Shown here piece by piece: positions 1-11,923 of a DNA stretch of 64,000 bases (within the stretch, counting starts at the first letter, position 1; each line of letters starts with the position of its first letter). The notes under the pieces are model-generated. The model was given only the letters and a program-made list of their open reading frames with translations. It made no database searches and was not told where the DNA came from. The stretch spans positions 4,364,251 through 4,428,250 of the forward strand of contig JAYGXS010000010.1 of assembly GCA_036362985.1 (NCBI GenBank), given 5' to 3'. The translations under genes were made by a program, and so were the position numbers. This DNA is from Ligula intestinalis (taxonomy: Eukaryota; Platyhelminthes; Cestoda; Diphyllobothriidea; Diphyllobothriidae).

Positions 1-1470
1 AAAAGAAACAAACAATGCATGCACTCAACAGTTTGCGTCTTTACCCTGTTCGGCGTAACCAGCAGGGTCTGGTTCGGTTCTGTTGACGTTGAACGCATTT
101 GCTGGACTCCCAACGGGGTATTTGGTTGTTGGAAAAGGCGCATCTTAACGAAAACTTTTGTAATGACGTCATGGGCCTTTACGTGGTCCGATACTTGTTT
201 TTCATTCATTACACAAAAAGCCCTAGCGTTACTCGGCCCAGGCAGGGGCCGGTTGCCAACTTTTAGTCCCACAGAACTGTTCATGTGACTAGATTGGGGG
301 CCGGGAAGGGGTCATTGCTTTGTAGCCGAACGGCAGGCAGCGTCACGTGTCATGCTGAGGATTTAGCCTGCGTGTAGAACATTTACACCAACGCTGGTGG
401 GTCCTCTCTGACGCTACCGTGGGATTCTCGATATTTCCGCTTGCTTTTCTTAAAAGAAGGTCAACCGTCGGGAGGGGTGGGACGGGCAGGCACGTCCTAG
501 TGAATGGACAGCAAACCCTTTTTAGAACTAAATGTCTCCCCCCCCCCCCCTACTGTGTGGGTATGCGTGAATGTAAGGCACTGTGCGCGGAGATTAGCAT
601 TTCTAGCTCCCTTTGCGAAAAAAAACGTACTTCGGCGCGCTACGCTAGGCCACCCCTCCACCCTTTCCGTTTTCACAGTCTCCCTGGGTGGTGGTGTTGG
701 TGGTCAGTGGGGGGAGGGGAACAGCAACGGCAGCGGCGGCACAGTAGAGGGCAGAGAGTTTGTCGCGTTCTGTCCCCATGTGCGCCATTTTCCCGCAATT
801 TACTGCGTGCGCTCTCTCTCTCTCGTTTGTCAGCGCGAACACGCGCATGGTGGTGGTGGCGGCGGCGCTGATTGTCGTGGGTATGCCTAGCAGTTGCCTC
901 AACTTCTGCTAACCGACGTAACCAGATTTGCAGTTGTAACAGATCTTCTGCGAATGACCTACTCCAGTAATGCACACAACCAGACACACACACACATCCG
1001 CATTGCATCCATCTTTGACCTGCGGGAGGCTCTGTTATGCTAGTGTCATTTCCTTTCATGCTAGATATCCTTCCTTAATTCCTATCTAATCCACTAATTT
1101 GCAGCCTACTTTACCAACCATGTATGCGGCATGTCGCCGTGGTCTGCAGCGTGTCACTCCTTTGGCGGACTTAATAGTCGAAAAGGGAACGCAGTGACAT
1201 GTGCCTCTCTAACCACCTTCGGATGTGTCTAGCTGGGCAAAATATGAGGAAACACAGATCGCGGATCAGTTAAAAAAATTTGGTACTAAAATAATGTAGG
1301 TGACCTCTTTAGGAGAATACGGCAATATGATCATCCCACTGAAGTACTGCAGGCGGCATCAGTCCAAGAAAGGCAACTTTTGTCTGATGCTAAACCTAAC
1401 ACAACATAAACCCAAACTATTGTTTTAATTGCCAAGAGTGGAGAAGATGGAAGTTCCAGGAAGCATTTCA
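1..1470. other. GC-rich, low-complexity stretch without a supported gene
   Basis: This stretch has a run of C at about 539-550, CT and GGT/GGC-rich tracts at 700-870, and a CA tract near 980-1000. Open frames of up to 150 codons occur on both strands, but they overlap each other, are rich in simple-sequence residues (poly-Arg, poly-Gly, poly-His) and show no domain. The base composition would suit a promoter or 5' UTR, but no signal peptide exon for the downstream activin gene was recognised here. Confidence 0.4.
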
Positions 1471-1479
1471 GAAGGAGAA

Positions 1480-1640
1480 GAAGCGATCGCTGCAACAACA
1501 GCTTTATTTTCCGAACGTTTCGGATTCCGTGAGGAATCCTTGATCAGAGGTGATGGTAGCATAACCATAGTCTGCGCATGATATCATGGTTTTAATCTTA
1601 AGTTTAACCCTACTCGTAACTCTAATTCTACCGTGTGCAT
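1480..1640 (-). mobile_element. Penelope-like element terminal fragment (family B)
   Basis: This is a short terminal piece of a Penelope-like element without coding sequence. Read on the - strand it carries CTGATCA, a 7-bp perfect stem (GGATTCC/GGAATCC) with loop TCAC, then GAAAC, then an A-rich tail leading to GCGATCGCTTCTTCTCC. The same order is found at the end of the larger element at 30385-32345 and at 8520-8760, which is why it is assigned to a PLE end. The remaining flanks up to 3070 are AT-rich with no gene seen. Confidence 0.6.
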
Positions 1641-3074
1641 TAACTCTGACCCAAATATTAACCATAAACAAAAACAGTTTCCGATCATGTACCCTACATA
1701 GGCCGCCATACAAGTCAAACTGAATTCCCGAAAATAGTTAGCCCCAAATTCTAACACATAGTACCAACTTGTAGGTCACCACACAGGAAACTTACAAAAA
1801 AGTGTCATTTTGTGTGAAGAAAAATAGTAATATTATGGCATATTTCTTCGTGCGGGGTAATCCCACGATATAGAAGTCACTCTACGAGCTCCTTTTTGGG
1901 AGCCTGCAAAAGCGAAAATGTACAGGGTTAAGATGAAATTCTACATTCTCGAGGCATTAAAAATGCTTGCAAAACCAAAAGATTCACTTTTTGGAGTGCA
2001 ACTGTGAAGAAGGCATAAGTTTCTGCCAAAAAATACTTTTGTGCAGCTTTCCTGTACAAAGTTTTCAAATTTATGAGCACATTGAAACTTAATTAAAGAT
2101 ATTATGCTACCTTCTTGTACATTTATGATTTTGGGCGTTTTTGCAGACGGCTAAAAAAGGTTGCTCGAAAGCTGGCGTTTCGACAAGAGATTATGCTGTA
2201 AACACAGTTAAATAATTTTTGAAAAGGCAGACAAACATTTTTGAAGTTTTTTAACATTTTATGAAATATCATATTGACGGGAGGCAGAGGTTGAGAGCAT
2301 TCTGGACGCTAAGATTCCAAAAAGTTATTGCAAATGAGTTTAAAATTTGCAACATCAGTGCCTCTCAATTAATAAATGGGACTAGAAAAAGGCAATCAGG
2401 TTTGAGGTGATAGTTTTTATTGTTTATTTTATACTACCTTCAGCGAGTCATTCCACTGAACCCTATCTTGTAGAGGACACGAATCAAAATTCGAAACCAG
2501 CAGTGACTTTTCCCCGGTCTTTGTTGAGCTAAAGCGGGAAGTTCAAGCGCCCGCTGAACGGATTCACGTCTCAAGGCCGTCTCAACTGACGGAATAGGCT
2601 AAACTAAGAGGCCAATATAATCGACTTGAGCTGCTTTTTATGTTTCAGTGAGAAGGAGGGACACTCCATTTTTTTTAAAAATGCTTTGCAATACTCTGAA
2701 TGCCAAATCCTACTTGTCACATCTATAAAAGGTAGCTTCTTTATCTCTTTTAGTTCGCTTCAAATGGCCAGGAATCTCCTCGGCCGTGTTTGCGGTTGAA
2801 GTGGCCGACACCATTTACGCCACAGGAGTAAAGTCAGCGAGATTTCAATTCGAAGTGAGTATTACGACTCAGAGTTTTGGATTTTTACATGTTGGCACTA
2901 GCCTAGTGAATTCAATAGTCAGTAGCAAAGCTCCTGCTGAAACACAATCATATTCAATTTCAACGGAAGAATCTCTATGATTTTACAGTGCTCGCATGTC
3001 TTAGCCCTCCATAGGCATTTTCATGACCCGCGTAAATGTTTAATTGTCATATTAATAAGGTAGAATATGATTAA
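1641..3074. other. AT-rich intergenic DNA, nothing recognised
   Basis: There is no domain-bearing frame here. The longest + frame, at 2786-2980 (64 codons), shows no family resemblance and was not accepted as a gene. No clear repeat was seen. Confidence 0.4.
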
Positions 3075-3233
3075 ATGGATCCGACAAAGCAAAGGGAGAC
3101 CAGGGTGGCCATTTTTGGCTTATTAGCCGTCATCAACCAGTCAGGGTATCAGCCAGTCAGGGTATGACTGGCGGATGATGGCTAGTAAGTCAGAAATGGT
3201 CATTTCGGTCTCCCTTTGCTTTGTCGGATCCAT
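3075..3233. repeat. Foldback repeat made of two inverted SINE 3' bodies
   Basis: The arms (about 3075-3150 and 3160-3233) are near-perfect inverted repeats that start and end with the same ATGGATCCGACA sequence. A CAGTCAGGGTAT unit is repeated in the centre. The arm matches the 3' body of the SINE at about 16300-16460, but neither arm keeps the tRNA-like head. It is therefore a headless inverted dimer of that SINE family, able to form a hairpin of about 75 bp. Confidence 0.75.
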
Positions 3234-3750
3234 ATTTATCATATCATCCTAGTCACTATACGATGGTCTGGCGGGTTTGCGTTGTGAGCTCCTGGGCAAA
3301 GCGGAACTTAAGTCTACCTCTACTTGATTGGTTACGCACACACATTCAAGGCGGAATATGTTAGAAGGCAGAATTTATCCGCCTTTTTCTCCTGTAAATC
3401 GGACAAAGTGTAAGGCAATTAGGGGGGGCAGGCCAAATATAGTTGAATACCAGAACTTATCTAACCTCAGCAAGCCTTGCATCTTGGTCTAGTGGTTGGT
3501 AAAATCCTCGTCCACCGAATTGTTCGCCACTGCAAATGTAATTACGACAGAAAGGTGACACGAGTTTTTTTAACTATAAGAATGGCATTGCCTTCAAGGT
3601 ATGTAGCCAGTCAGGCTTCTGTCGCATCAACTCACTTTGAAGACGGTTTGCATTGAAATTGCAAGGCTAAATATGTCAGCCAAGAAAAAAATTTACGTAC
3701 GAAAGCTAGGACTGGGTATAATTACCAGTGTAAGATAGCATGTCCTTTTT

Positions 3751-4185
3751 GTGTATCCGAAGTCCACAACCACAACAAAATATAATACACCTTTCCACAT
3801 TGAATTTTATCGGGCCAAAGTCCGTTATATTGGTGAACTCAGCAAACAAATTAAGACTGGGATGCATGAACACGAACGTCAGATGAGGAGACAAGTCGTG
3901 CTCTCTAATTCATCCTCTCCAGGCCACAAATTTTCTTTCGACTGCAGCCAATCACATGACCGGAGGGAAGCTTGGAATTCGAACCACGATCCAGGCAGCG
4001 ACTCTGAAACCCGCGAGAAGATCAAGGAGTCAAAAGTGGCTTTTGAATAGACTTCAAGAACTTCGGAGACGACATTTTACGCCATCAAGTGGTGCCAACT
4101 ATTCCCTTAGATTTTCGTATAGACAGCTCTGCAGAAGTGCAATTGTTTCGACGCTACTGATTCCAGATGAACCTCCCGGGTGAAT
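3751..4185 (+). pseudogene. Degenerate GIY-YIG endonuclease remnant of a Penelope-like element
   Basis: The frame contains VRYIGELSKQ and then a HEHE..MRR stretch and GHKFSFD. These match the order of YVGETGR, LHEH and GH.F.F in the better preserved PLE endonucleases at 23400-23600 and 33860-34090. The upstream GIY half and all of the reverse transcriptase are absent, and the frame breaks after residue 99. It is a dead fragment; assignment to a particular PLE family is uncertain. Confidence 0.45.
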
Positions 4186-4640
4186 TAAAGAATCAGACTC
4201 TTATTTCAGCAGATAATCCTTGCTTAAATTTTATTGCATTTCGCTATATTTGTTTGTGTGAAAACCAAAGAATAATATGTCATTTAGCTTGTTTGAGATC
4301 GGAGGGAAATCCAACGTGAAGTGAAGATTCGGGTTTGAGGTATTTATGTGGCTGAAGTTGAAGGGTGCTCTAACGCTGGAACATTTTGCTCACTATTTTG
4401 AACTTTCGAACTCGTGGAAAAAGTCCATCGCCAGAGATAGCAGCCGCAACAGAAAAGAGTTTTACACCAATTAAATCATCGCACATACCCTGATTGGGGA
4501 ATACTTCATCTTTTTTATTCATACACATGAAGGCCCATGTGCTTCAGCGCTCTAAGCTCCACCAATATATGTAAGCCGGAACATGCAAAAGTATTTTCCG
4601 AGAAATATTTTATAATGCTTATTTGCTAAATATTCTTGCT
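4186..4640. other. Unassigned DNA
   Basis: No gene or recognisable repeat was seen in this stretch between two PLE fragments. Confidence 0.35.
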
Positions 4641-4654
4641 GAAAGCGTTATTTG

Positions 4655-4850
4655 TTCTGAGAAGAAGACGACTCGATCGCTGGGGACAATACGTTTATTC
4701 GCCTGACATTTTGGCATCCATCAAGGATTCATCATCAAAGACAGATGCAGAAAACAGTAGCGGAAACGGACCCGCTTCTTCTCAATTACTTCTTGGCACT
4801 CGCACGTTCACTTGTATTGATAAATTGTTCTGTTACACTGCGGTGCTAAT
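4655..4850 (-). mobile_element. Penelope-like element terminal fragment (family A)
   Basis: The - strand reads TTGATGATGAATCC, a short loop, GGATGCC, then AAAATGTCAGGCGAAT, and ends in CCCAGCGATCGAGTCGTC and a TCTTCT tract. This is the same terminal module found at 47041-47125 (- strand), 45640-45720 and 47780-47870 (+ strand). From about 4780 a + strand TTCTCAATTACTTC segment matches the sequence that follows the + strand copies, so two terminal pieces are joined head to head. A 158-codon frame reading through it is chance. Confidence 0.6.
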
Positions 4851-5711
4851 GTCAACATCGCTGGGTTTTTCACGAAAAAAGATACGCAACGGTTCAGACA
4901 AAATATGGTCATACTTGAACAGGTTCAGGCAACTTCACGAATTAAAAGTAAAATTAAATTTGTATCTGAAGAACCGCCTTTTTAGCAGTGCATGCCTTTC
5001 TCTTAAAATTAAGCCGCAGGATAAGGTATCCTTCTTAGGTTCCATCCTTTCATCGAGAGATCGTGCCCAGTTTTGTCCGGAAAAGTGTTTTTTATTACCC
5101 AGCCTGAATTAATTCTTCGCGCAAATCTAGATGGACGAGGAAATTATCACTGATTTCAGGTCATGTGACGAACTCTGATGATGCGTTTAAGTAACTGTCC
5201 GAAACTTCCTGTCAAGTAACTTTTTCCACCTAGTGATCGCACCTTCGTCGTCCAAACTGTTACAGACATTCTAATTTACACTAGAAGGCAGGTTAAAGCC
5301 GGTCAACAGATGATGTCTGTAGAACCGAGAGCATAACACCAAATTAGGGGTGTGCTGTCCTCTCTCTTAAAACGCCCTATATCGCTCTGACATATTTTGC
5401 GGTATCCTATTAACAAGATTTCATTAATGGGGTAGGTTAGTGCGGCCTTATGAAGAAAAAAAGTTTACTGAATTCGATATGTTGACAGCCCTTTGATCCT
5501 TCTTCAAAGAAACATTTTTCATTATCCCAAAGAAGACAGACATTATTTTTTAACCTTGTCACAGCGGCTCACCTTAAGTGTGGGTTAACACTTTTGATTA
5601 ACTGCCGTGACCCGTGACAAAACGGTTGCGCATGGCATGCACTTGAGAGTTCAGCCTACCTCTTTGATAGTTTTCGTTTCTTTCCCTTCTTCTGCCTTGG
5701 CCCCTCTACAG
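4851..5711. other. Unassigned DNA upstream of the activin-type exon
   Basis: No exon with a signal peptide was recognised. The last 60 bases form a pyrimidine-rich tract ending in CTACAG, the splice acceptor of the prodomain exon. Confidence 0.4.
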
Positions 5712-6176
5712 ACCTCGGACCCCACAGTAAAGGGCAAGCGGCTGGAGGTGTGGGAGCTGACGCCAAAGTGGGAGCCCTATAACAATCTCCTGGCCCAGCC
5801 CTTCATTGAGAAATTCCTGCTGGAAAGGGAGGCTACGGTCCCACTCGGTGGCAACACCAGTGACAGCAACATCATTCCAGATGCCTACTACGAAGACTTC
5901 GGCGCTCAGCAGTCAGAGGTTGAGGCCAACGCGGAGACGGCACGCCCACTTAACGGCAACGCTGCCCAGGAGTTTGACAAACGTGGCAACCTCCTGGCTG
6001 TCACCGAAGTGCCCAGCGCCGCCGGACGAGTGGGTGCCACCCTCTACATCACCGGCCGCTTCCGTGAATGGGTCGCCTACCGCAACCGGCACCCCATGTT
6101 GCCCCGGTTGATCCGCACGATTCTGGTCGTCTGTCCGGAGTGTGACCCAGATGTGGATCCCATCGACACACGCAAG
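5712..6176 (+). CDS. Activin/inhibin-beta-like TGF-beta ligand, prodomain exon
   Basis: This is an internal coding exon of 155 codons, bounded by a pyrimidine tract with CTACAG acceptor and an AAG|GTGAGC donor; both junctions are phase 0. It encodes a prodomain stretch starting TSDPTVKGKRLEVWEL. Near its end it has REWVAYRN followed by LVVCPECDPD, which resembles the conserved prodomain end of inhibin beta chains, where a Cys-x-x-Cys pair follows a beta strand. It is markedly more GC-rich than its flanks. The phase matches the next exon at 11695. In the family the prodomain guides folding and secretion and is removed by furin. The 5' exon with start codon and signal peptide was not found, so the N-terminus is missing from this annotation. 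Confidence 0.75.
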
Positions 6177-8440
6177 GTGAGCGGTAGTGCTCGTGAAAGT
6201 GACATCCTGGGAGATTTTGCACTCAATTATGCCCTGGGTGTTTGTACCTCACCTCTTAACACATTAGTCTGTAAGAAGAATATTCTGCGTTGTATAAGCA
6301 TTCAACTATGATGGGTAAAAGTGATTGCTGAAACAACGTGCGCATATTAACAGTGCTGCTGGTGCTGGAGTTTTTTACCGCTACAGAAATAGTCATGATG
6401 TGTATACGCTCACTTAGAATACGAGCAAAGTTTTTTCTATTTAAACTCAGTTGAAGTACGAAGGGTTGAGTTGGTTTCAGTTCAAGGAGAAACTTTAGCT
6501 TCAAACTAATTCCTTTATACTGTATAGTTGGGGCTTTGTAATAGACAATAAGTAAAAATAAGATCATTTATGGAAACCGGTGCCTACAAAAAGTACATTA
6601 AATTCAGTAAGGTCAGCTTTACTTACTAACTAAGTATGTTCTATACAGAAGGGTGAGTAAGGGGCCATTCTCTTCAAAATAACTGTCTTGAATTACCAAG
6701 AGAATTTTATCCTCCAACTGCCGGACTTCAATCATTGTGCCTTTCCTAGATTCAAAGCACATTGTCATCAGACACTGGACATATGTAAATTCACACTGTT
6801 ATCTTAATGATCATAATAATCTCTTCTCAATGTTTATCTCTCCCCAATACTATCTGATGCACAGAAACTATCAGGTACTGGACGCATGACATATAACCTA
6901 GATGTTGGGAATGTGTTTCCGATTAGTAGAGAACATTACTATCGTACATCATAATCTCGAGATATTTTGGTTAGCCTAGGATGCCAAAATCTGGGGGCAC
7001 CTTTCTTAGACCACCCGCATAATTTAAATCAGTAAAACATATTACTTTATTAGTCTGACTAGTGGTGTTCCCATAAATAAACATACATGTAAACCCTTCT
7101 TTGAAATAGTTTGGTAAGTAATTACACCCAAGTTCAACGCTATATTCAAGAACAGGATTGTGAGATGTCCATCCAGGTTGTGTTCGTTTTGCCTACTTAT
7201 TTCGTACAGAATGAAGCCGATATCCAGTACAAACCTGTATAAGTTCTGTTTTATTCTTTTTAGTGGAATTGAGGAGTTGGTGACTTTTTGAGTAGACAGT
7301 AGGAAGATAGAAGCAGAGGAATTTCAAGTAAAATTGGAAGGGCAGATTGGGCTAAAGATTATTCTGAAATTGAGAACGTTTGTTACTCGTAAAGTACCAT
7401 TCCTTCGAGTACGCAGTTAGAAGCGAATGTACTTTCTAAACCAGGAGATTAAATTTTTATCGAGTATGACCTCCAGAGAGTTCCCAGCTTCCTTTCAAAT
7501 ACCTACAAAATTAATTTCTTTTTTATAATATATTTTAAATTTCAGCGATATTTAAAAGCAATTTAAATGAGACATACTACGTATGGAAGATTTTCTCAGT
7601 GTAATTTTTACAGACGGTTAGAGGGAAATCAGTTCACAAGTAAGCATCCTGAATTGTCTGAAATTGCATGGAATTCTGTTGCAATATAAATACAATTACA
7701 ATCCTACTTACATACGCTAGTCAAATCGAGATCAAATTTTAGGACTTCAGTTAATATTGCAGGAGTTGGAACATCAATTGTAATTAAAATTTACACAAAA
7801 TCTAAAATTTTATTAGCTCTCAAAAAGACCACCCCTTCCACCAAGGGAGATCTAGCCACTTACTCATTTCGAAATAAAACGGAATTGTGACAGCTGTAGA
7901 CGTTTAACTTCCGTAATTCGAGGCATCACCGAATATGCGTTTTATATCTCATTTTCGCGGACTGCATTGAGCAATTTCCTCTTGAAAAAAACGGTTTCGA
8001 GATAAATGTTACCATTTAGCTGGTTGTGGCCAGTCATATTTTTATTCAGAAAAATTTAAGTTTTTTAAGCGAATAAACTAGGCGAATAATTGCTGAGGAG
8101 ATAACTAAAAGAAAAGTTAAAAAACCACCTGGTGGCAGCTGACGTAGCCTACGAGTTGCTGCAAGCTTTCGTACGTCAAAAAATTGACGCTTCATCCAGG
8201 AATGGCGAAGTTTGATCGATAGGCTCACAGTTTATGAATGAAAAATCTTTTAGTAAAGGAAAAAGAACGGCCAAAAATGGATATAAAGTACTAGTCATGT
8301 AGATGGCAAAGAATATAATAAAAGATAACGGTGGGAAACTACATTGAAAGAAAAAAATTATAATATCACATGGAAAGTATTTGTATTTAGTTGTTAGAAT
8401 GTAACATTCCAACAATACTGGTAAACAGAGAAGCAACTAA
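6177..8440. other. Intron of the activin-type gene, AT-rich part
   Basis: The first part of the 5.5-kb intron has no recognisable gene. Open frames are short and lack domains. No clear repeat structure was seen. Confidence 0.45.
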
Positions 8441-8449
8441 GAAGCCATT

Positions 8450-8765
8450 AACTCAGAAGAAGAAGAAGAAGAAAAAAAAAAAAGAAAAAGAGGAAGAAGA
8501 AGAAGAATGAGAACGAGAATATGTGATCGCTAAAACACGCTTCTGATTCCATCGAGAATCCTTGATCATAAGTCACCGTATGATGGTGAAAGACATGCAC
8601 AGATTTTGGTCTCATGCCTCATGGCCGCGTCACTAATAGTAATCAGTACTCTGCGCATGGCTCAAACTATCTTACCCTTAGCTATTATTAAGGATTCTCG
8701 AAAGAATCCGAAACCAGTCAGGCAAATAAAGCTCTTGTTTCTTCTTCTAAACTGTTTGCTGGAAC
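8450..8765. mobile_element. Inverted pair of Penelope-like terminal fragments with GAA tract
   Basis: A long GAAGAA/poly-A purine tract (about 8455-8515) is followed by a - strand PLE end (GAATCC and GATCATAAG around 8545-8570). A + strand end then follows at about 8680-8760, carrying GGATTCT-CGAA-AGAATCC-GAAAC and a CTTCTTCT tract. The two ends face each other with about 100 bp of internal sequence. It therefore looks like a non-coding mini-element consisting only of inverted termini. Confidence 0.6.
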
Positions 8766-11090
8766 CCGCATATTCGCTTCTATGGGCAAACCACGCCTGT
8801 GCATGTAATAAGCTAATGCCGCAATGAAGCGGGTTTTCTTGGCACCCTCCCCTGACATTTTAATAGCTCACAGAAGATTGATGACGGGTCTCGTAGTAAG
8901 GATGAACATTTCTCACAGTAGGCGGACCGGGTTCCTGTCAGGAGTCCGGAAATTGAAATAAAGTCTTGATTATCTTATGCACTTGAGCATTCAACAACGG
9001 CGATGAAAGGTACTCTTTACAAAGTCGATGCAAATGCCGTTTTTGACTGAGTCGGCTGTCGCTTGACCATCCAAATCATCAGGCTTCAGTTATTCCTGCA
9101 ACTTGCTAGTGAAACAGCTTATTCTCATTTGAAGTCCTTCCAATACCTAGACACCGTGGTCAAATATACAATGGTAATGTCATAAAAAACGACCGCACAC
9201 TGCAGGGCTGTGATAGACATGCTCTTCGGGAAATTGAAAAAAAGTAGTCCTCTAACTAGCTTCCTACTGAAATCACGATATTTGGCAGCCTTTATCGCCG
9301 ACGAAGGCCGTTTTTCCTCAAAAAATAAAGTAAGTAAAATACGTTTGTTTTGATAAATTCTCAATAGGCCCTAAAATTTATATGGTAATTAACGAAATAA
9401 ACTATCCACTCGGAAAAACTCACTACTTTTATCTACCAACTCGCAGAGTTTAGTTTGTTAATTAATGTAAAGGCCTTTGGAGAATTTATCAAAATAAACG
9501 GATGTTTTGGCCAATTTATCTTCGTAGAAATAAATTAATATTTTTGGGTTATGGGTATCCGATTTTGCTTACTTATTTCCGTTTTGAAAATTTGGATTCC
9601 ACCTCTCTTCCTTTTATGCCCTGTCTAACCATCGATAACTCCCAAAAGTATTATCCTAATAAAAGTAGTATATTCACTGACTGATAATTCATCAAACCAT
9701 TGATTCACTATGCGTTTAAAGTTGTCCGCCGACAGAAATTGCCTTGACCAATTTATCGCTGCGAACGACTTTGAAAATTGGCAGCAGGGTTTGGTTATTC
9801 GTTACGCCAGTGCAATAAATCAAGATAGAGTCGGACAGTTTTATTGCTACTGTGTTTTATTGCAAAACATGATTCCATTTCGCATGCATTTTTGTCGAAC
9901 ATAGTGTGATTTCTTCGAGCTGATAGACGCAAAGTTCGATTTTGCGGCTTTCAAGGGAAGCTGATGCACACTGTTACCATACATGTGGCAGTTTTTATTC
10001 TGCAGCAAAAGGCGCAATATAGATGAAGTTTGTTGACAGTACATAGCAACATGGAAAACGTCGCTTTTAGTTAAAAAAATCTGTTTGCTTTTCTTAAAAA
10101 AACGGAAGTTGGCATCCAAAATTAGTCTAAAAAAGGCAAAATTTCATGTAAATCATTCCAACTTGTCAGTTTTCCGTAACGAAATTTCATGGGTAATTGC
10201 GATAGAAAATTAATAAACTTGCGCAAGATGACCAAGTCTTAACATGCGATCTATTAAGAACCCCAGGCATAGTATAAGATTATACTTTTGCTATTTATTA
10301 CTGGACCAATTTTCAGAAAGTGTAGTTGTGGTTTATACCTGATACAATGACAAATTTATTTAAAATATAAATATTCAAATATACTTGTAAATTTCAATGA
10401 CCAGTTAAAGCACGTGTTTTCAAACTATCTAAAAAGACATATATCCGCAAAAAAATTCCATATATATATATATATATATGTATATGTACATGTCAAACGG
10501 CTCAAAGTCACGATACTTTTTAAAATGCATAAGAACAGCTGGAATATAGGACTGCTTGTGCACACGTTTTTCCTCAGTGTCATTTTTACACGTCTTTAAC
10601 AACGCAGAAAAATGCGCGTGAAAATATTTCAATAAACTTCCGGAGGACCATTTGCACACACAGGCAATTCGGCATCCGTTGATTTGGAAGCCGTATAACG
10701 GAGACAGAATTACTTTCTGATCCAAAGAGAACCGCTTTTAAGGACGTGCATCTACCTATACTTCACTGGATCAATTGTCCTGATCTTTCAAACTTTTACA
10801 AGAGGCCATCTTCAGAGGTGAGAAAGCAACCACAAAACGAGGGTAACTATAGTGGCCGTCGGCCAATCAACAGTCAGAAATCATCAGTTTGTCAAAGGGT
10901 TATAAACAGCAGTCAAAAAGGGTGGGCGAGGAGGGCAATTAGCAGTCAGTGGAGTCGGGGGGGGACAATTTTAGTTGTGCACGCTAATAAGCTGTCAGTG
11001 GGGCAGGGGGGGGGGCAGTAATTAGTGTGGTGCCTAGTCACCCAGTAAAGGGTCCAGGTAACAATGCCTCCTCTTCCGGCTGGTTCGTTG
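8766..11090. other. Intron, unassigned; contains a TA microsatellite
   Basis: A (TA)n tract lies at about 10460-10485, and G-rich runs occur near 10955-11020. No coding domain was recognised in the small frames here. Confidence 0.45.
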
Positions 11091-11104
11091 TAGGGTCCTA
11101 TTCG

Positions 11105-11580
11105 CTAGCCATCCTCACGTTTGGTTTGGCCCTATTTTGTCTTTTTCCACATTAAAGCACAAGATTTTGTAAGCTGTGAGCAGCTCCGGATGTCTATTGA
11201 CAGAGTCTGCATCTGGGTACCATGCCTCGAGCGTCAGCCTTTCGGTTTTTAAGGTTCCTTGGACTACGACGGTCGCTCCTTGAAGATCGACGTTAGGGAC
11301 AGTCTCTGCGATGTCTGCTGCAAGTTGAGAGTTTGGGTCTCGTCTCCAAGCCGCTAGTTTATGCTCATGAAGGCGGGTCTGCAATTTGCGGCCTGCTTCT
11401 CAAGCGTAATTGCAGTATCTTGTTGACAACTGCAGAGGCTTCTGTAGGAGACAGTCTGTCGTTTGGTTGCATTACCCGGCGGTGTAAAGACAAACTGCCT
11501 CCTACAGAAACCTCTGCAGTTGTCAACAAGATACTCTGCAACGATGGCGACTGCAATTATGTTGGAAAAACACGCTTCTT
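11105..11580. mobile_element. Penelope-like endonuclease fragment (family C) with inverted end
   Basis: On the - strand, 11384 to 11115 encodes the C-terminal part of a GIY-YIG endonuclease: LHEHKLAAWRRDPNSQLAA, then a GATVVVQ strand and ERLTLEAWYPDADSVNRH. The upstream part (11405-11450) and a + strand segment (11500-11575, ending CNDGDCNYVGKT) are inverted copies of each other and form a hairpin with about 43-bp arms. It is a truncated, non-functional PLE copy about 115 bp upstream of a host coding exon. Confidence 0.65.
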
Positions 11581-11694
11581 ACGTATACATGAAATTTACC
11601 AGGAATATGCTTGTTACTCTGGACCATTTTTGAAAATACTGAATGCAAGCTCACCTCCTCATCCACTCCGCCTACTCCTTTCCGATCATTTAAG

Positions 11695-11923
11695 AGTATT
11701 TTGGAGGTCATTCACGACGTAAACCTCCGACGAAGACGCCGTTCTACGGACGAAAGCAAGAAAGAAAAATGGCCAACAATCACCAATAAGTGCAGGGCAA
11801 AGGGACACAAGTTCAAGTGTTGTACACAGTACTTCCAACTCAATTTCAAGGACCTCGGCTGGCACAAATGGATTGTTCATCCGAAATTCGTTGAACCCAA
11901 CTACTGTCGAGGGTCATGTCAAG
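11695..11923 (+). CDS. Activin/inhibin-beta-like TGF-beta ligand, furin site and first half of mature domain
   Basis: The exon begins after a pyrimidine-rich tract ending ATTTAAG (phase 0, matching 6176) and ends at CAAG|GTAAGC (phase 1). It encodes LRRRRRSTDE, a clear furin-type cleavage site, then the first half of the cystine-knot domain: a Cys, the adjacent pair KCC, the core NFKDLGWHKWIVHP and NYCRGSC. The extra early cysteine and the CC pair are typical of activin/inhibin-beta and TGF-beta proper rather than BMPs. Secreted dimers of this family signal through type I and II receptor serine kinases to Smad2/3-type effectors. The acceptor position is an inference from phase; a slightly different start is possible. 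Confidence 0.85.

Noticed and set aside
419..1059. Several overlapping frames of 85-150 codons near the window start
   Set aside because: They overlap on both strands and consist of simple-sequence residues; no domain, signal peptide or splice context supports a gene.
4636..5112. 158-codon + frame as the first activin exon
   Set aside because: It begins inside a Penelope terminal module and has no signal peptide or relation to the prodomain exon.
10456..10490. TA tract as promoter or replication origin
   Set aside because: It is a plain dinucleotide microsatellite inside an intron.
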